From Zonotrichia leucophrys gambelii (taxonomy: Eukaryota; Chordata; Aves; Passeriformes; Passerellidae), in assembly GCF_028769735.1 (NCBI RefSeq), contig NC_088173.1:23810038-23874037 (forward strand): a stretch of 64,000 nucleotides of DNA, in the 5' to 3' direction. Under the pieces are notes generated by a model that did not search any database, was not told where the DNA came from, and saw nothing but the letters and a program-made list of their open reading frames with translations. Of this stretch, positions 41,370 to 55,300 are shown in pieces (position 1 is the stretch's first letter; every line of letters begins with the position of its first letter). Position numbers and translations under genes: made by a program.

Positions 41370-41745
41370 GCAGCGTCACATTCATATTTTCTGAAAAATC
41401 CCTTCGCCCAGGATTTTTCTCCTGGGAAGCTGAGAAGCCTCAGAGAAAATTGAAAACAATTTTATCTCATTTGATTCTTCTGTGTTTTGCTCCTTTGGAA
41501 TGTGTTTGGAGATTGTTTACCAAGAGGTGGTTGTTTCATTGGTTTCTGGTGTGAGTTGTTTTCACTCATTGGCCAGTCAGTGCCAAGCTGGGTCAGGACT
41601 CTGGACAGAGTCACGAGTTTCCATTATCATCTTTTTAGCCTTCTGTAAGTATCCTTTCTGTATTCTTTAGTATAGCTTAGTATTCTTTAATATAATATAG
41701 TATCATAAAATAATAAATTAGCCTTCTGAGAACATGGAGTCAGGG
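41370..41745 (+). mobile_element. Solo LTR of a songbird endogenous retrovirus
   Basis: The block contains the words CATTCATATTTTCTGAAAAA, CTCCTGGGAAGCTGAGAAGC, CTTTGGAATGTGTTTGGAGA and TAGCCTTCTGTAAGTATCC, and ends ATTAGCCTTCTGAGAACATG. I recognise it as a very common passerine LTR, though I cannot name the family with confidence. An AATAAA at 41712-41717 sits in the expected 3' part, after an AT-rich TATA-like tract. No retroviral genes flank it and no second copy is present, so it is probably a solo LTR left by recombination. The ends are approximate; the 3' edge looks truncated where GGAGTCAGG passes into unrelated sequence. Confidence 0.75.
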
Positions 41746-44149
41746 ACAGGCTGAAGGGAGTCATAGGTTTGGAAAGTCAGAAGCAGTGCCCTTGCTGACT
41801 GGGGCAGGTTGAGCCTGGGAACTTCCTCTGTGTTTGTGTGTCTCTGCTGCTACAGATGGCTCTGCTCAGACAACTTGTAAAGACAAATAGAAACAGTCTT
41901 GGAAAAGGTGGGAGGAAAACTAAATGGATGAAAAATGCCCAGAGAGTCCTGTGTTCATCAAACCATGCACCTACTGCAATATTACAAACTTCTGAAACAC
42001 CTCAAATTGCATTAAGATAATATACAGCATGCTTGATGAAATTTTATTTCTCTTCTGGTTTTTGAGATGCCAGAGGCATATTTACAAGTTTCCTTTGTAA
42101 CTAGTTCAGTAGGAAAACATTCCTTAATTGGTAAGAGAGGTTTTTTTAGCTTCAGTTGCAAAAACTCAAAGCAAACCCCATGAAAAAAGTTTCAACATAT
42201 TGATAAAAGCTAGTGGTGTTGGGGTTTGCATCAATTATGTATGTATTAGGAAAAAAAAAATTAGCACTTTTTTTTTAGTAAAGGGGGATGGGGGCAAGAT
42301 TACTGCCTGTGAAACTTCAGTGAATAGACAGCTATGTAAACTGCCTCAGGAAGAGCACAGAGGAGTAAAACTGGCCATAATTAAACCTTGGTTGGAAAGT
42401 GTGAGAAAGTCCTAACTCAGAAGCACTCAGCTCTGGGACAAACCCTTGTCATGGTAACTGAGCAGTGGCCAGCAAGAGGAAGGGGACTTGGCTCATGGAG
42501 GGAACAGATTTGGGTTCACTCCCTTCACTAGCATCCTTAGAGCTTTGTGGTCTTCCTTGAAAAAAGCAAAGAGCTGTTAAATCAATTCAAAAATATTTTA
42601 ATTGTCACATTTTATCTCCATAGTAAGAGATTGAAAGTTTCCTTGAGATACAAACCAATAATGATCTATACAGTACTTAACTAGGTATCTAATAAAAGAA
42701 TTAATTAGTTTTTTAGATTGAGCCTTTTGTTAGCATGTCCCACATCATGCTGGGATGTGATCAGGAGATGTGAAAAAAACCAGAAGAAAAATATTTTTAA
42801 CCTGTTTAATTGTAGCTTTAATTGTATCTCTGTTGTTGTTCTGTGTTTAAAGCATTAAATACTTCAAAGATTTCTTTTTTTCTGGTCATATCAAACAAAT
42901 ATTCTTTGGTATAGCCTGTGAAAGGAGAAAATGGATTTCAGCTATGCTCTCTAAATGAAGACTTGTACAATCACTTGCTACAAATTTGAGTGTAGTAAAT
43001 GGAATTAATATTGTGATCTGGCTCAGAAGTGACCTTTCCCAGCCCAGCACACAGGCTTGCTCTCACAAATGTACTGCTCTGAAAAGCTAATGTGTGTGCT
43101 GGACACACTAAAATGAAAAATATAAGCTGATTTCTCCTCACCCCAAGCTGTCGCCAAGCTATAACAAGTTATTACAAAAAGTGGTGCAGGTCTTTGAGCC
43201 TTCAGGGTTGAGGTGCGCAGCTTGCTGGTGTGCCAGCCTGCTGCAGGGACACTCTTGCAGCTCTTTAGATTGTGTCCTCCACCGGAAAATTCCACACAAA
43301 TGGCAGCACTTCCATGTTGCCAACTCTGCAGCCCTGGAGCACTTAGTCAGGAATGCAATTTATACCTTTCAGATACATTTGGAGGAGTACACAAATGCTA
43401 TGTTACATGGTGTCTTGATTTTAAACATTGTGAGACTCATTTTCATTCAAGCCAGATTAAGGTTAAAGCAAACAAATATTTTACTTATGAAGCTCAGAGT
43501 TTACAGAGGTTTTGGAAGATGCAGGACAGAAAGGAAACTGCATGCAGTCAAGATGCCACATGAAAAAAACTTTAAAGGTTTCTGTTCCCACAGCCCAGTG
43601 AAAAGCAGACTTACTCCACATGCATTGCCAGGACTCCTGCTGTACCGAGCATCCTTTGTCCTTGGGCGGTATCTCCAATGGGGGGCAAAGGGATGCCTGA
43701 TGGTTTTCCTTCCTGTGGCTTGAACTGAAGGGCAGGATGGAAGGATATCCCTCTGTCTCACACCTTTCACAAATGTTTTTTATTTCCAAACTTTGTTACC
43801 CTCTGGAAATGCTGGTGATGCTGGTCATGACCAGCCACTGCCATCCTCCATCTGGATAACCAATGGATTTTGATTGGCTTTTCTTCTGTGTTTGGTTTTT
43901 CTTCTGTGTGTCCTCATTCAAGTTAGATGGGAGCTCTGGAGATCTGTAATTCTACCTTTGCTCCAACAGGACCAACATTTAAGTCAAATCAGGCACTTAG
44001 GATCTTGTCAAGGGGAGTTATGAGTACCTGCAAGGATAGATTTGACATGTTCCCCAGGCATCCTTTTGCATCCTTAACTGTCTGAAGATGCATACTCTTT
44101 ATAACAAAAATAGCACTACTTTTAAAAACTCTCCAGTAGGCTTCTCCTG

Positions 44150-44185
44150 TTTTGTTTTGTTTTTTTTGTTTGTTTGTTTGTTTTT
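44150..44185. repeat. T/G low-complexity (TTTG)n tract
   Basis: TTTTGTTTTG, then a T-run, then TTTG repeated four times. A shorter TTTTG tract of the same kind is at 45304-45322. Confidence 0.85.
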
Positions 44186-46192
44186 CTCCATAGGAAGTTT
44201 AAAACAGTTGCTTGTTTCCTTTTAGGTAGGGGCAAAAAAAAAAAAACCCACCAAAGGGCATATTTCTGACCCAATACCTCTTCAAAAATATTAAAAATAA
44301 AATTTCAACATTGAAATACCAACTCACTGAAGTCAATGGCAGCAATTTTCTTGCTGAACTTTTTTACACTCCTTTTCCACTAAAGGGATGAGGCTGAATA
44401 AGACAGAAATGTGAGTATGTTGCCTGTGGGGAATTTAGTTTAATTCAGTGAAATCCTTCCCTGCGACAGAATAATGTCTTCCCTCCTCTTTTGAACCCAT
44501 TTTTCAGCCTATTTCAATTGCATATATGATCTGAGATTATGCAAGTGTGGTATCAGAGAAACACCTCCACAGTGGCAACACTTTGACTACAGGGTGCTTC
44601 CATTAATAAACTTGGCTGTCACCACTGGGGTGGTTCTATCAGGCTGGAAGTATCTTTTCCAATTCCTTTAATGAATCAGAGGGGATTGCCTGGAGGTAGA
44701 GAAATAGTGCAGGATGGATCCTGCCACAGGAAGCAATCTTCCTCTCTTTCCTTGTTGCTTGCATCCCATGAGTAAACTCCTCCACGCTGTAGCAGTGGCT
44801 GTCTTCTGCCACTACTGGATGGACTTCAAGCCTGAGGAGAGCAGGCTGTGGACTGGGGAAAGGAAAAGAGGCAGGGGTAGGCTTTGTCCCTCAGAGTATA
44901 ACAGCTTGGATAAGTCTTTGGTAACCTATTTACAGCAGACTACACTTGTAGAAGGGGAGGTAAATTATTAAGGGCACAGAGCTATGACTCGCCAATACTA
45001 CTTACATCTAAAGGCTGAATTTGCAGCATCTGTGCTAAAACTTATCAATCAAATCCTTCTGGCTTGGGTGAACACTCCTGATGAAATCTGAGGGGCAAGA
45101 GGCACAGGAGATGGTGCTCATGCTGCAGAGCTATCCCTTGGGAGCTGCTTCCTGCCCCTGACCAGAATAAGCTGGCACTTTGAGCACAGTGGTGTCCTGC
45201 CCAGCACCCAGGGCGTGCCTTATTTTTCACATCCCAGGCTACTGCAAAATCACAGTTCATCTGTCTGGGTCAATTAAGTCTGATATTTAGAAGACTGATA
45301 GGTTTTTGTTTTGTTTTGTTTTCTTGGTCAGATGAATCTTTTAGCCAAAGAGTTAGAATTACTACTTTTCACATTAATCTTTTAAAAGTTCGTTTTCTGT
45401 GCTTGTGTGTTGAGACTTCAGTTCAAAGAAACAGCAGTGTAATAAGTTGTTCCTGCTGGAGAGAAGCCAGGGCAGTTATTCAAAATGTAGTGAGAACTGA
45501 TAGAATCTGGCTGCCTTAGTGCCTTGAAAGGCAGTCTTAATTTCTTTTAAAATTGGAAGCTAACCAAATCCCTACCTTTTGAGCATTCATTTTGCAGTTG
45601 CGAGGTTTTCCATATTTATTGTCCCTGGGACTCTCACTAAGGCAGGAATTTCCATGGAGCTGCCTTTGGCTGCCTTGGAGACCTGGCAATGGCAGCATCC
45701 CCAGGCCCTGCTTGGGAGGGCAGCACCCTTCTCTGTGCCCTGGGTTTCACTTGTGGAAGGACATTGCTGGCACTGTTCTTTCCCTTAGCCTTTCCTAGTA
45801 AACTCATCTTCAACAGAACAAAAAAAAATTAAAATTATAAAAATTCTTCAAGCAAAGCCTTGTTTCTTTGCCCTTTGCCTGGATATTTCAGGGTATGGAA
45901 ATATGTCTGAGGTTTATTAGGTGTGCACATTTTTTGAAACCACATGTTATTTTAAACATTTGACATTGAGTTTTGGCTTGGGAGGTGTTCTACTGCATGT
46001 AGGCTCTGGTCCATCACAGATGAACAAAGCCATGGCAGACTTAAGACTGATTCTGTCATACTTTAGGATTAGTAAATGATAGACATTGAAACTTGATTCA
46101 AAACTTGCTAAAACTGATGAATTAATTGTAGAACAGAGTCTTTGTCCAGTGAAAACCTATTCTGAAATGTTATCCATGTCTTTGATTATTGT

Positions 46193-46223
46193 CAAAGTAA
46201 TCAAAGTGTCTTTGATTACTTTG
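46193..46223. repeat. Inverted repeat (14-bp arms, 3-nt loop) next to an A-tract
   Basis: CAAAGTAATCAAAG (46193-46206), TGT, CTTTGATTACTTTG (46210-46223). An A-run of about 16 begins at 46226. Confidence 0.95.
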
Positions 46224-49200
46224 TCAAAAAAAAAAAAAAAAGAAACATGAGCTTATATTCACATGAGTCTGTTTCTTGAAAGCCTCTAAAATTCTTCCTT
46301 TAGTATCAGGTATTGCAAAGTTGGAGAGAAAAGTAGCCAGCATTAAAAAAATAGACATCTTTCATTTCATAAAGCTGTATGTTAATTGAAAAATCAGAGC
46401 TTTCACGTCTCCCTAATTGAAATTACCATTTGTCATCCTGTCAGCATTGGCTGATATGAGAAATGGCTGTTACATATTGCTCTGCCTGCTACCTTGCAGG
46501 TACAAGGATTCATTATGGTTCCATGTTTCAAATCTCACATAACTGCTGCTTTTAGTCCTGCCACTGAGCTTAGCTACCTTCAAAGCCTACCTTGAGCTAC
46601 TGACTTTTTGCCATGATTTCCATCAGGATTTTTTAAAATAAGAATAGCGTGGTCATATCAGAAATTCAGTTTAATGGTAACAAGGTTTTGAAAGCTATGC
46701 TGATGGAAAAAACTAAAAGATGGGCTTTTCCCCTCTCAGGCTTGCACACACATTCTTCTCAGCTGAGGTCTGACATGCTTTTTCAGCACGTGGTGTGAAA
46801 CTTCTAGTTCCAAAAAAAAAAAAAAATCCAGTAGAAATTTCTGGAAGAACCTAACACAGAAGTCACAAGCAAGCCTGTTTTCTAGGGTTTTTTTCCTCTA
46901 TGTTATAGGATAATTGCTCAAGACTTTAGGACATGATTCAGATGGGACTTTAGAACTGGCTTTCATGTTTGGATGGGATATGTAAGAAATCAAAATCTTC
47001 ATTTTGTGCTCCAAAATTTTGATGTGTATCTACTGGAAAAGACAATTGTAGAATTATCACTTTATCTCTTACTAAATTAATGTTTAGGCAAACATTCATG
47101 CTTAGCTTTCAAAATCTTTTCTCTAGTCACTCTAGAACTACCACTCCTTTTACACTTTTCTCCAAGCTATATATAAATGTCTTTGTTTTGGATTATTTTT
47201 CCTCAGAGATAACATTTTCATATTTTCAGGCCAAGGCATCATGTTACTGACTGTCCTGCAACCTTAAATTTTTCTCATTGATGATTGGAACATTTCCAGG
47301 CTGAGGGCATTTTGTAGCCCTAATAATGCCTTTATTTTATCATTTAGGACAGGATTTTAGATGTGTGTTACAAATAAATAAATGTACCAAATATTTACTT
47401 CTGCTTTGGGTTGGTGCTTGCTTTAAATCTTGCTTGTTTGCAGCCCTTTTGGTTCTCCACTGCCTAGCAGAACAATTACAGAGGCTGATCTACCTTGAGG
47501 GCTGGCAAGGGCTTTGCTGGCCCTCTGTTATCTCTTTCAGCAGGGGATCTGGAATTATCCCATCTCCTTGACACCCTGTTTTTCCTGCAGTCAGATACTT
47601 GAAACCTCTCTCTGAACTCCGTGGCGCATCACACACTGTGCTTAACCAGATCTGGGTAGTCCAATGCCTCTGGGCATCAGGAACCATCAGGCTTGTCCAA
47701 GAATACTAGAAGCTAAGAAAGAATGAAAATGCAGAGGCAAAACCAAGCATATTTTAGTGTGTATTGAATTCTCAATTCGTACATTAGACATAAAGTCCAT
47801 CTCTGACTGACTGGACATAATGAAGGAATGGGTGTGAAATAGCTCGGAGATAGAGAGTGTTGCTGCTCTCGCCTGGGCTGAGCAAGAGACCAGCAGAGGC
47901 ATTTACACTGTGCCAGGGACAGCGCAGGCAGGTGAAGCTCTGCAGGATGGAAGTCTGCAATGAAGGAAAGGAAATCACCACCAAGCTTTCCCTCTTCCAT
48001 AACCAGGAAAGATCTTGCCCTACTGTCCTAGCCCTGCATCTGCTTTTGAAAAACATCAATTGACTATCACTTAGAGGTTGATTTTATAGGAGTAAAGTTC
48101 AGAATATAAAACTAAATGGCAACTTCTTTCTGTTACAAATTCTTTAAAGCCTGACGGTCCTCCATCAAGTTGGTTCTCTGGAGAAGGGATTTCTGTTGTG
48201 CAGCAAGAGCTTTTTATTGAGAGCAGCTAACCTGAACATTGTGGAAAACGAGGCGAGTCCTGGGTTAGGGAATGTAGCCTGGGACTGTTAGCAGTGAACT
48301 GGACTTGCATGGTCTGTGTCTTTCTGCTTGAAATCTTGAAACAGCTTTATTTCAGAAAGCTGTTCTTCACTTTGGGGATTTTTACCCAATATACCTCTGC
48401 CACTTGGAGACCAATTTAATCATGAACTTTCATATACTTCCTCTATACCTTGATTCTAACTTCTTGCAATTACCTACTTCATTTTCAGTAGAGCCTTTGG
48501 CTGCCTTTGATCTGATTTTAAGTTTTACATTCCTCCATCCACTCCTTGTATCTTCCAGAACTGTCCAGATAATGAGCACTGAAAGTTCATCAGGTGCTTA
48601 ATCAATTGTGTTTGCACACTTAAAATAATTCTACAGACACTGTACTACCACAGTACCTGTTTATAACGTACACTAATACAAAATACATGCAAATATCACG
48701 TGGGACCATTTTTCCACTTACCAAAGACTTGCAGAAGTGGTAGATGCATTAAGCTCTCCATTTGTAAAACAACATCTGTAAAAATTATTCACCATGAGAA
48801 CTAGATTACATCCGATATTTTGCAGAAATTTGTAATGAAATCTTCCAACAGCACTCTGTTGCAGACTCTCAAGGATATGAGAAAACATAACAAGCAATAG
48901 GCACAGCAGAACTGGCAGGAGCCCATGTGCTAGTGATGCAGAATTCATATTCAAAGATATTCTGGTACCTTATCTCAAAAACACTCTTAAAGATGGACAT
49001 AGTCTGTTTGAATTAGTCTGAGAGAATATTTAGATATGAAACAGTGTAATTAAGAGACGTTTACACTGGTTTAAGTAAAAGAATCAGAATACATATGCTT
49101 GAGGATATGTATACATATGCTGGGGTTTGCTTTTCTTTTTAAAGAAAAAAACAATGTCAGTTGACAAGGGAAAACTATCAAATAGTTTTCACTTAAATAC

Positions 49201-49240
49201 AGTAGTTGAGAGAAGCCCATTGTGAAAGGGTAATTAAGGA

Positions 49241-49371
49241 TCAAGGTCAGGCTGGATGGGGGGCTGAGAAACCTGATCTAACTGAAGATGCTCCGGCTCA
49301 TTGCAGGGCAGGGTGCACTAGATGACCTTTGAAAGGTCCCTTCTGACCCAAAGCATTCAATGAATCTATGA
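49241..49371 (+). mobile_element. CR1 LINE 3' end, 5'-truncated
   Basis: The plus strand reads AAGGTCAGGCTGGATGGGGG, CTGAGAAACCTGATCTAACT and GTGCACTAGATGACC. It then reads AAGGTCCCTTCTGACCCAAA and ends with ATTCAATGAATCTATGA, the short-repeat terminus typical of avian CR1. The copy is severely 5'-truncated, as most CR1 insertions are. It is better preserved than the one at 10475-11075. Confidence 0.88.
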
Positions 49372-52300
49372 CACAGAAAAATATCTGAGGGGGGCAAAAA
49401 TGCCAGGAAAGGCCCACAGAATTGTGAATAGCAATGAGGAAAGGAGAATTTAGAGAAAGCTGATCAGAAAGGCAGTTTGGGGTTCAGCCTGCTGAACTGT
49501 CTTGGTAATTAGGCCAAAAAGAGAAAACGTGCAATACAGTGAAAAAGCTGATCATAGTTCAATTTTAGAAGCTGTAATATATCCAAGTCTTATCTACACT
49601 GACTTAGATTGTTTGGGTAGGCTATTCTCATTTATAGTCAAACATCTGCTTTATCCCAGCATTATGAATCCTAATAATCCAACAGGTTTTCAAATGTTAT
49701 GAAATAGTTATCCATGTAATGCAATTAAAAAGGCCTAGTGGTACTCTAGATTTTTATCCCTACTTTTCTCATATTCTCTGCAATTCCCCCTCATTCAACA
49801 GTAATTAATTTTTTTAATTAACTGTTAAACTACCCAAGAATATGAGTAAACTTTAATTAAAGTGGAATTTTAAAAATGTTTCCCAAAAATAATTCATAAC
49901 ATTTTAAATACCATTCTGACATGAAGTTTCTTTGAGTTACATTGGTTGTCCTCCTCAGGCTGCTAGTACATATATTTTTCCTTGATTAGATGCCTCCCCT
50001 ATCTCTTCTGATCCCTGTCTGACAAACAGTACACTAGGATGTTAATACACAAAAAAGAAATCTTTTCAGCCTGGCAAACAAAAAGGTTTTTAAATTACTG
50101 ATGGTTAGCTTTTAATAATGAAATAATGAGGCTGTTAAAACCTTGTGGGATGTCTGATTAGGTTGTCCTCTGTACTGAAGGCTTTCACTATCCAGAATTG
50201 TCTGACATCTCCCTATCTCAGTGGGTTCCTGAAAACTTAAAGAATAGCTTAGAAAAAATGAAATCATACCTCATACAGGAGAGTGACTTCTTTTCATTAC
50301 AAAATGGTGGTATATCAAGCAGTTGAAATGGATTTAACAAGCTCAAATTCAGCATGAAATGGAACAACATACTTTTCTGGCAAAGAATTCTAGGGTAGGA
50401 CAGCAAAATTCAGCAGACTATTGCAGCAAAAATCTTCTGCTAGCCTTACACCAGCCCTAAAAGCAGCCATGCCTGCTTGATTTTATCAGGTTTTATAATA
50501 TGGGTGAAGAAAACTGGAAGCTGAGCTTTGAGAAGGCTGCAGCACTAACCCATCAGCCAGCTGTGTACAGAGGCATTTGAGGGTTCACTAAATGCCTGCC
50601 CTAACTGGCACAGCATGCACGGTACCTCCCTCACCCCCTGGCATTAGAAGAGCCTAAATAATAATTGTTTGCACAAATGACAATATCTGAACTCTTAAAG
50701 AATTCCTCTTCTGCATTAGGATGAAAATATTTAATATTCTTAGATTTTTCTTTAGTACACTAATTTGTCCAGATGCCTTTCTCAGGCAGCCAGGCATTTT
50801 GTCCTGTGAATGCCTGTATCCACACTCACCCTGAACCCTCCAGTGAGAGCACCTGGCTGCATTCCTCTCAGAAACCTGAGACCAGTGTTCCCACCAGCAG
50901 CTCAGCCCCTGAGGTCTGGTAAATTGGAGGCCACATCCCTCCTTCAGGTGAGAGAAATCAAAATGAGGGGAGCAAGCTCTGCTAACACCCAGCTCTCACC
51001 AGCACCAGTTTATGAACTCTGCTGCACAGGTTCACCAGGGCTAAATAGATTTGAACTCTGCTCCATGGCTTGCTGGAGTCCCCCTATGGTGCTATTAAGT
51101 TATTCACTAGTTACTTATCTAATATTTTGAGCCACATGTAGTGGTGAAAAGGAAAGAAGGAAAATACAGCTGATAGCTATTACCAGTATGTAGAGCCAGT
51201 GGTACTAACAGGTGGTTTAGAAAATTTCTTAAGCTCAAAGCCAGAGTGCACATCAAGAGCTTAGGAAATACCCTCTGAATGCTAGAGAAATCAAGTATTT
51301 TTTGCAGTAGTGTGCCTGTTTAAGTTAGGACACCCTGATCCAATTTATATTGCAAGATTCAACTCCTTGTGGACTTTGACGCCTTTCTGGAAGCACTCGG
51401 CCGTTACTGAGCTTGCTCCCGGGCTGGATGTGAAATGGGATGGTGTGTTTGGAGTGCTGGACAAACTGGATGATGTGACTGCTTCCTCTGGCCTCATTCT
51501 ACTGCTTCCATAGCTTAAATTCTTGACTACAATGAATGGATAAAATAAGTATGATTTCATGACAGCTGAAAACCGTACAGATTTTTTAAGGAAAAATATG
51601 TAGTGAAAGTTTCATCAAAATAGATGATGCCTTAAAGAATGTTCAGGTAGTTTTCTCTCATGAACACTGCTTTAGATAGCCAAGGTGAGCTTTTTCAGGA
51701 TGTGGGGGTTGACTTTTTTGCATTTTTGTCTACTTTAAAGAAAAAAACAAACCCTTTCATCAGTGCTCCTATGATCATTGTTTTCACCCTAAGACTTTGA
51801 AAGATGCTCACCACCCCTCCTTACAAGGCTAATGCTACAAAACAGCTGTTAAACATTTTCTGACCTATCTCTATCTCTGGCTTAAAAACCTCACATTAAA
51901 ACCAAACATTTTGGATTCCATGAAGAATATGACCATCCATTTTCTTCAAAAGTTACCTGGAATTTGGCCCTCAGACCTTTTTGTATGGTCCTCCAAATCT
52001 GCTGTCATCCTGTAGAGATCCTGAGATGGTTTGCTGTTTTTCACTTGTGCCCAAGGTCTTCTTTGCTATCGAAGTTTCTGAAGCATCTCCTCCTCAGTCA
52101 GAATTAATTCCTGGAAGATTGATTGTGATAGCTTCCTGCCCTCAGCCCAGATACACTTTCCCAAGAGATGCTATTCTTCCTTAATTATCCTGAAGTTGCC
52201 AATGTTAAATCAGGTACATACAAACAACACAATGTCTGAATCCACCCTCCTACTCCTATCCTTCCTAGGAATGTGCCGCAAATACTAATACCTGCAAAAA

Positions 52301-55300
52301 GGTATTGGGAAATGTCTTCACCTCCCTTGCTGTCAAAGCTGTAGAGCAGAGACAGAAAGGCCTGCAGGGACCAGTATTTGCATGAATGGTTTTTTCATAT
52401 ACTAGTGAATACTTCCCTCTGCAGGAAGCTTTAAGCTGATAGCAGTCACAGCCTCTGGCAGTGTAGAAAAATATGCTCAAAGCCTGAAACAGGTTCTTAT
52501 AGAAGATATTTGTGTCCTTATATTCTTGAAATTTCACCCACCTTCAAGCAATACCTAAGATTTTCTCTCCATTCCCATGAGCAGCTACTCGTATTCTAGA
52601 ATCCTAAAAATTTGACCTTGTTTGACAGTTGTTGCATTGTTAAATGCTTCTCCATGGTAGTTGTGCAGCATCTGTATTTTTGGAAAAGGCTTGTCCCATC
52701 TGGGTCATTCCTGATAGCAGGTGCCATCCTACTGGCTTGAGCACTTCTTTCATGGCAGCATAGACCTGGCTCCTGAGGTTAAGGGTTACTGATGCTCTCT
52801 TTGATTAAGCCATTCCACTCTTTCTGTCTCTTAAATCTGCCACAAACAGCTTGGAATGACTTCTAGCCATGGGGCTCCTTGTCAGTATGGTGAACGAGTG
52901 GCTGGCAGAGAAAGGAGCTCTCAATGGCTGCTTTAAGCCTTTGCCTGGCTGTTTGGGGCCTGTCTTGGCTCTAAATGCAGGAAAGCTGTATTTGAGACTG
53001 CTGGATTTTTTTCCTTTCATCTAGGTTGGACACTAAAAACAGTGTGAAGAGATGATAAACTGATCGTTCTTTGTTACACATGGCAACAGCTGTCAAGAAA
53101 TTTGCTGAAAGAGAGTACTTAAAACAACTGACTTCTTGGGGATTGCTTTTACCTCAAGAGTGGGCATTAACCCAGTATCTTCCAGGTGACTTGCTCTTTA
53201 ATGCCGTTTCATATTTAGCGTTTTTTAATTTCCATTAATTTATTAACTCTTGTTGATTGTTATATAGGACTCTAACTTTGGTTCCTCCATCCCAAACAAG
53301 GTAGTAATAATATTAGAGGGAGGAGGAAAAAAAAAGGCAAACAGATGAAAATGGTAACTGTAAGAATAATGACCTCCTTTTCTTATTTAGGGCAAGATTT
53401 TGATGCAGTGGGTGTAGCTCAAAGTAACAGAAATTTGCTTCACCAAAGTCAGTGACCTCTGCTTTCAAAGAGGGGCTTTTAGTTTCTACACCAGTTACAG
53501 AACAGGGTCATACACCAATTTACTTTTTACATTATACAAAAGTATGTTAAAAAAAAAAAGGCAACACTGTGTTCTGTCACAACCTTTTTAGAAGAAATAC
53601 ATGGTGGTTTATTTTCCAAAGGTTAATAAGCTCCAGTGAGATTTTTATAAGCATGAAAAAATATGTTTGCAATTTTGCACACTGATTAGAGATTTCTAAT
53701 GATGTGTTCTATATAAACTTCAAAAAGCCTGAATTACAGCAACTGTGTGCTACTGCTGCTTCAGCTGCTCATTCCTTTCACCACTGTTCTTAGCTGTAGA
53801 ACAAAGACAAATTCTGCCTGAGGGTTGTATTTGACTGGCATCAACCTAGCACTTATTACACTCAAATACTTGATAATGGTTTAGTACTCACATATGTTGG
53901 CAATATTGGAAATAGTTGCCACAATAAATGCTCATGTTAATAATAATGGATGGGATTTCCTAGTTTGTAGCAAAACTGGGGTTTTTTTTTTGTCTCAGTT
54001 GGAAATCTGATCAAGAAGGACGTTACACACCTGAAAAATGCAATCCCCTGGCTTTCTACAGTACTGGGCATACCTCCTCTGTTCACTGAGGAGACACTTC
54101 TGTTTGCATCTCTCCTTCTGGTATTCACTGGTATTATACAATCTTTGTGCACCTTGGGCCACAGCTCCCTTAATTAGCTAACAGTAACAATTTTACCTTG
54201 GTTTGCTGGGTCCAGATTTCCATCAGAAATGCAAAAACCTAAGTCTTCATCAAGACACTTGAAAAATAAAAGGAAGCTTATTTCAGCAGTCTGTAGACTA
54301 GAATTCTCAGGCTGCCAGGAAAACACTTTTAAATTACCAACCCTGTATCTTACCAGCCTTATACTATATAATTCTATCTCAAACTGATTTTTCTCTTGGC
54401 CTTAGGAACCACTCGATTTTAAACATGGATTAAACAAGTTCCCTGTTGCCTTTCCTCATGAGTTTTTTAGGAAATCCTAACCTTTTAACAACGTTCACAC
54501 GCGATAAAAGCTAATCAACTAACTTGCCTTCCAATAATTACTTTTCTTTTTTAAGTCCTCACTCAGCCCCTTAATCATCCTTTCTTTTGTTCAGAAAAGC
54601 ACTGGAGCTCTGGCCAAAGGTTGTTATTACAGAAAGCAAAGTGAATCCTGCAAAGTAAGTTTGTGAAAGTACCATGTGTAAAATAATAATTTATTTTTCT
54701 TTTACACACACCAAGTATGAACAGCATAAATTTAATATAAATGTTAATTCGCATACAGAAGTCAAACACATTATTTCAACATTAGAAATTGCAACATGTA
54801 AAAGAATTATTAGGTAGCTAATATCAAATGCAAATGAAATGAAACTGCTGTAACTGCATCTAAATTAACAGCAAAAAGGACAATTTAATATGGTGATGAA
54901 ATACACTGAACCAAAATACATAGTGGACCACAACAGTTGATTGCTTTTAAGAAAAATTATTCAACTTGAAATCTTTCCATTGCATTGTTTTCTGTCTACA
55001 TAATATTCCTTTCTGACAAACAATTTTCAGATACAACAGCTCACAAACAATACTTGCAGAGGTGAGGCCCTTAGACATTTTAACCACCTGGTCCATTCCT
55101 TGTCAATGAACTGAAACTAGGTATAAAATTCCAAAAATAAGAATGGTCTATAGTATTAGTTTCAGATTGTTAAGAAGGTTAAAAAAAAGGTTGGTTTATT
55201 TTGTCATTCAATAAATAAAGCATTTGACTGAGAAATGCCAAATAGTCACAATAAAAATAAAGATGGCTCACTCAAAATGAATTACATATATCTGATTTTA

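Larger units (their letters stand above)
41746..49240. other. Intergenic, mostly unique sequence
   Basis: It contains the T/G tracts, the inverted repeat at 46193 and the longest unrecognised frame in the desert (43181-43723, plus strand, 180 codons). No gene is supported. Confidence 0.55.

Noticed and set aside
49796..49826. AACAGTAATTAA ... TTAATTAACTGTT as an inverted repeat
   Set aside because: The arms need a one-base bulge and are almost pure A/T, so chance is a sufficient explanation.
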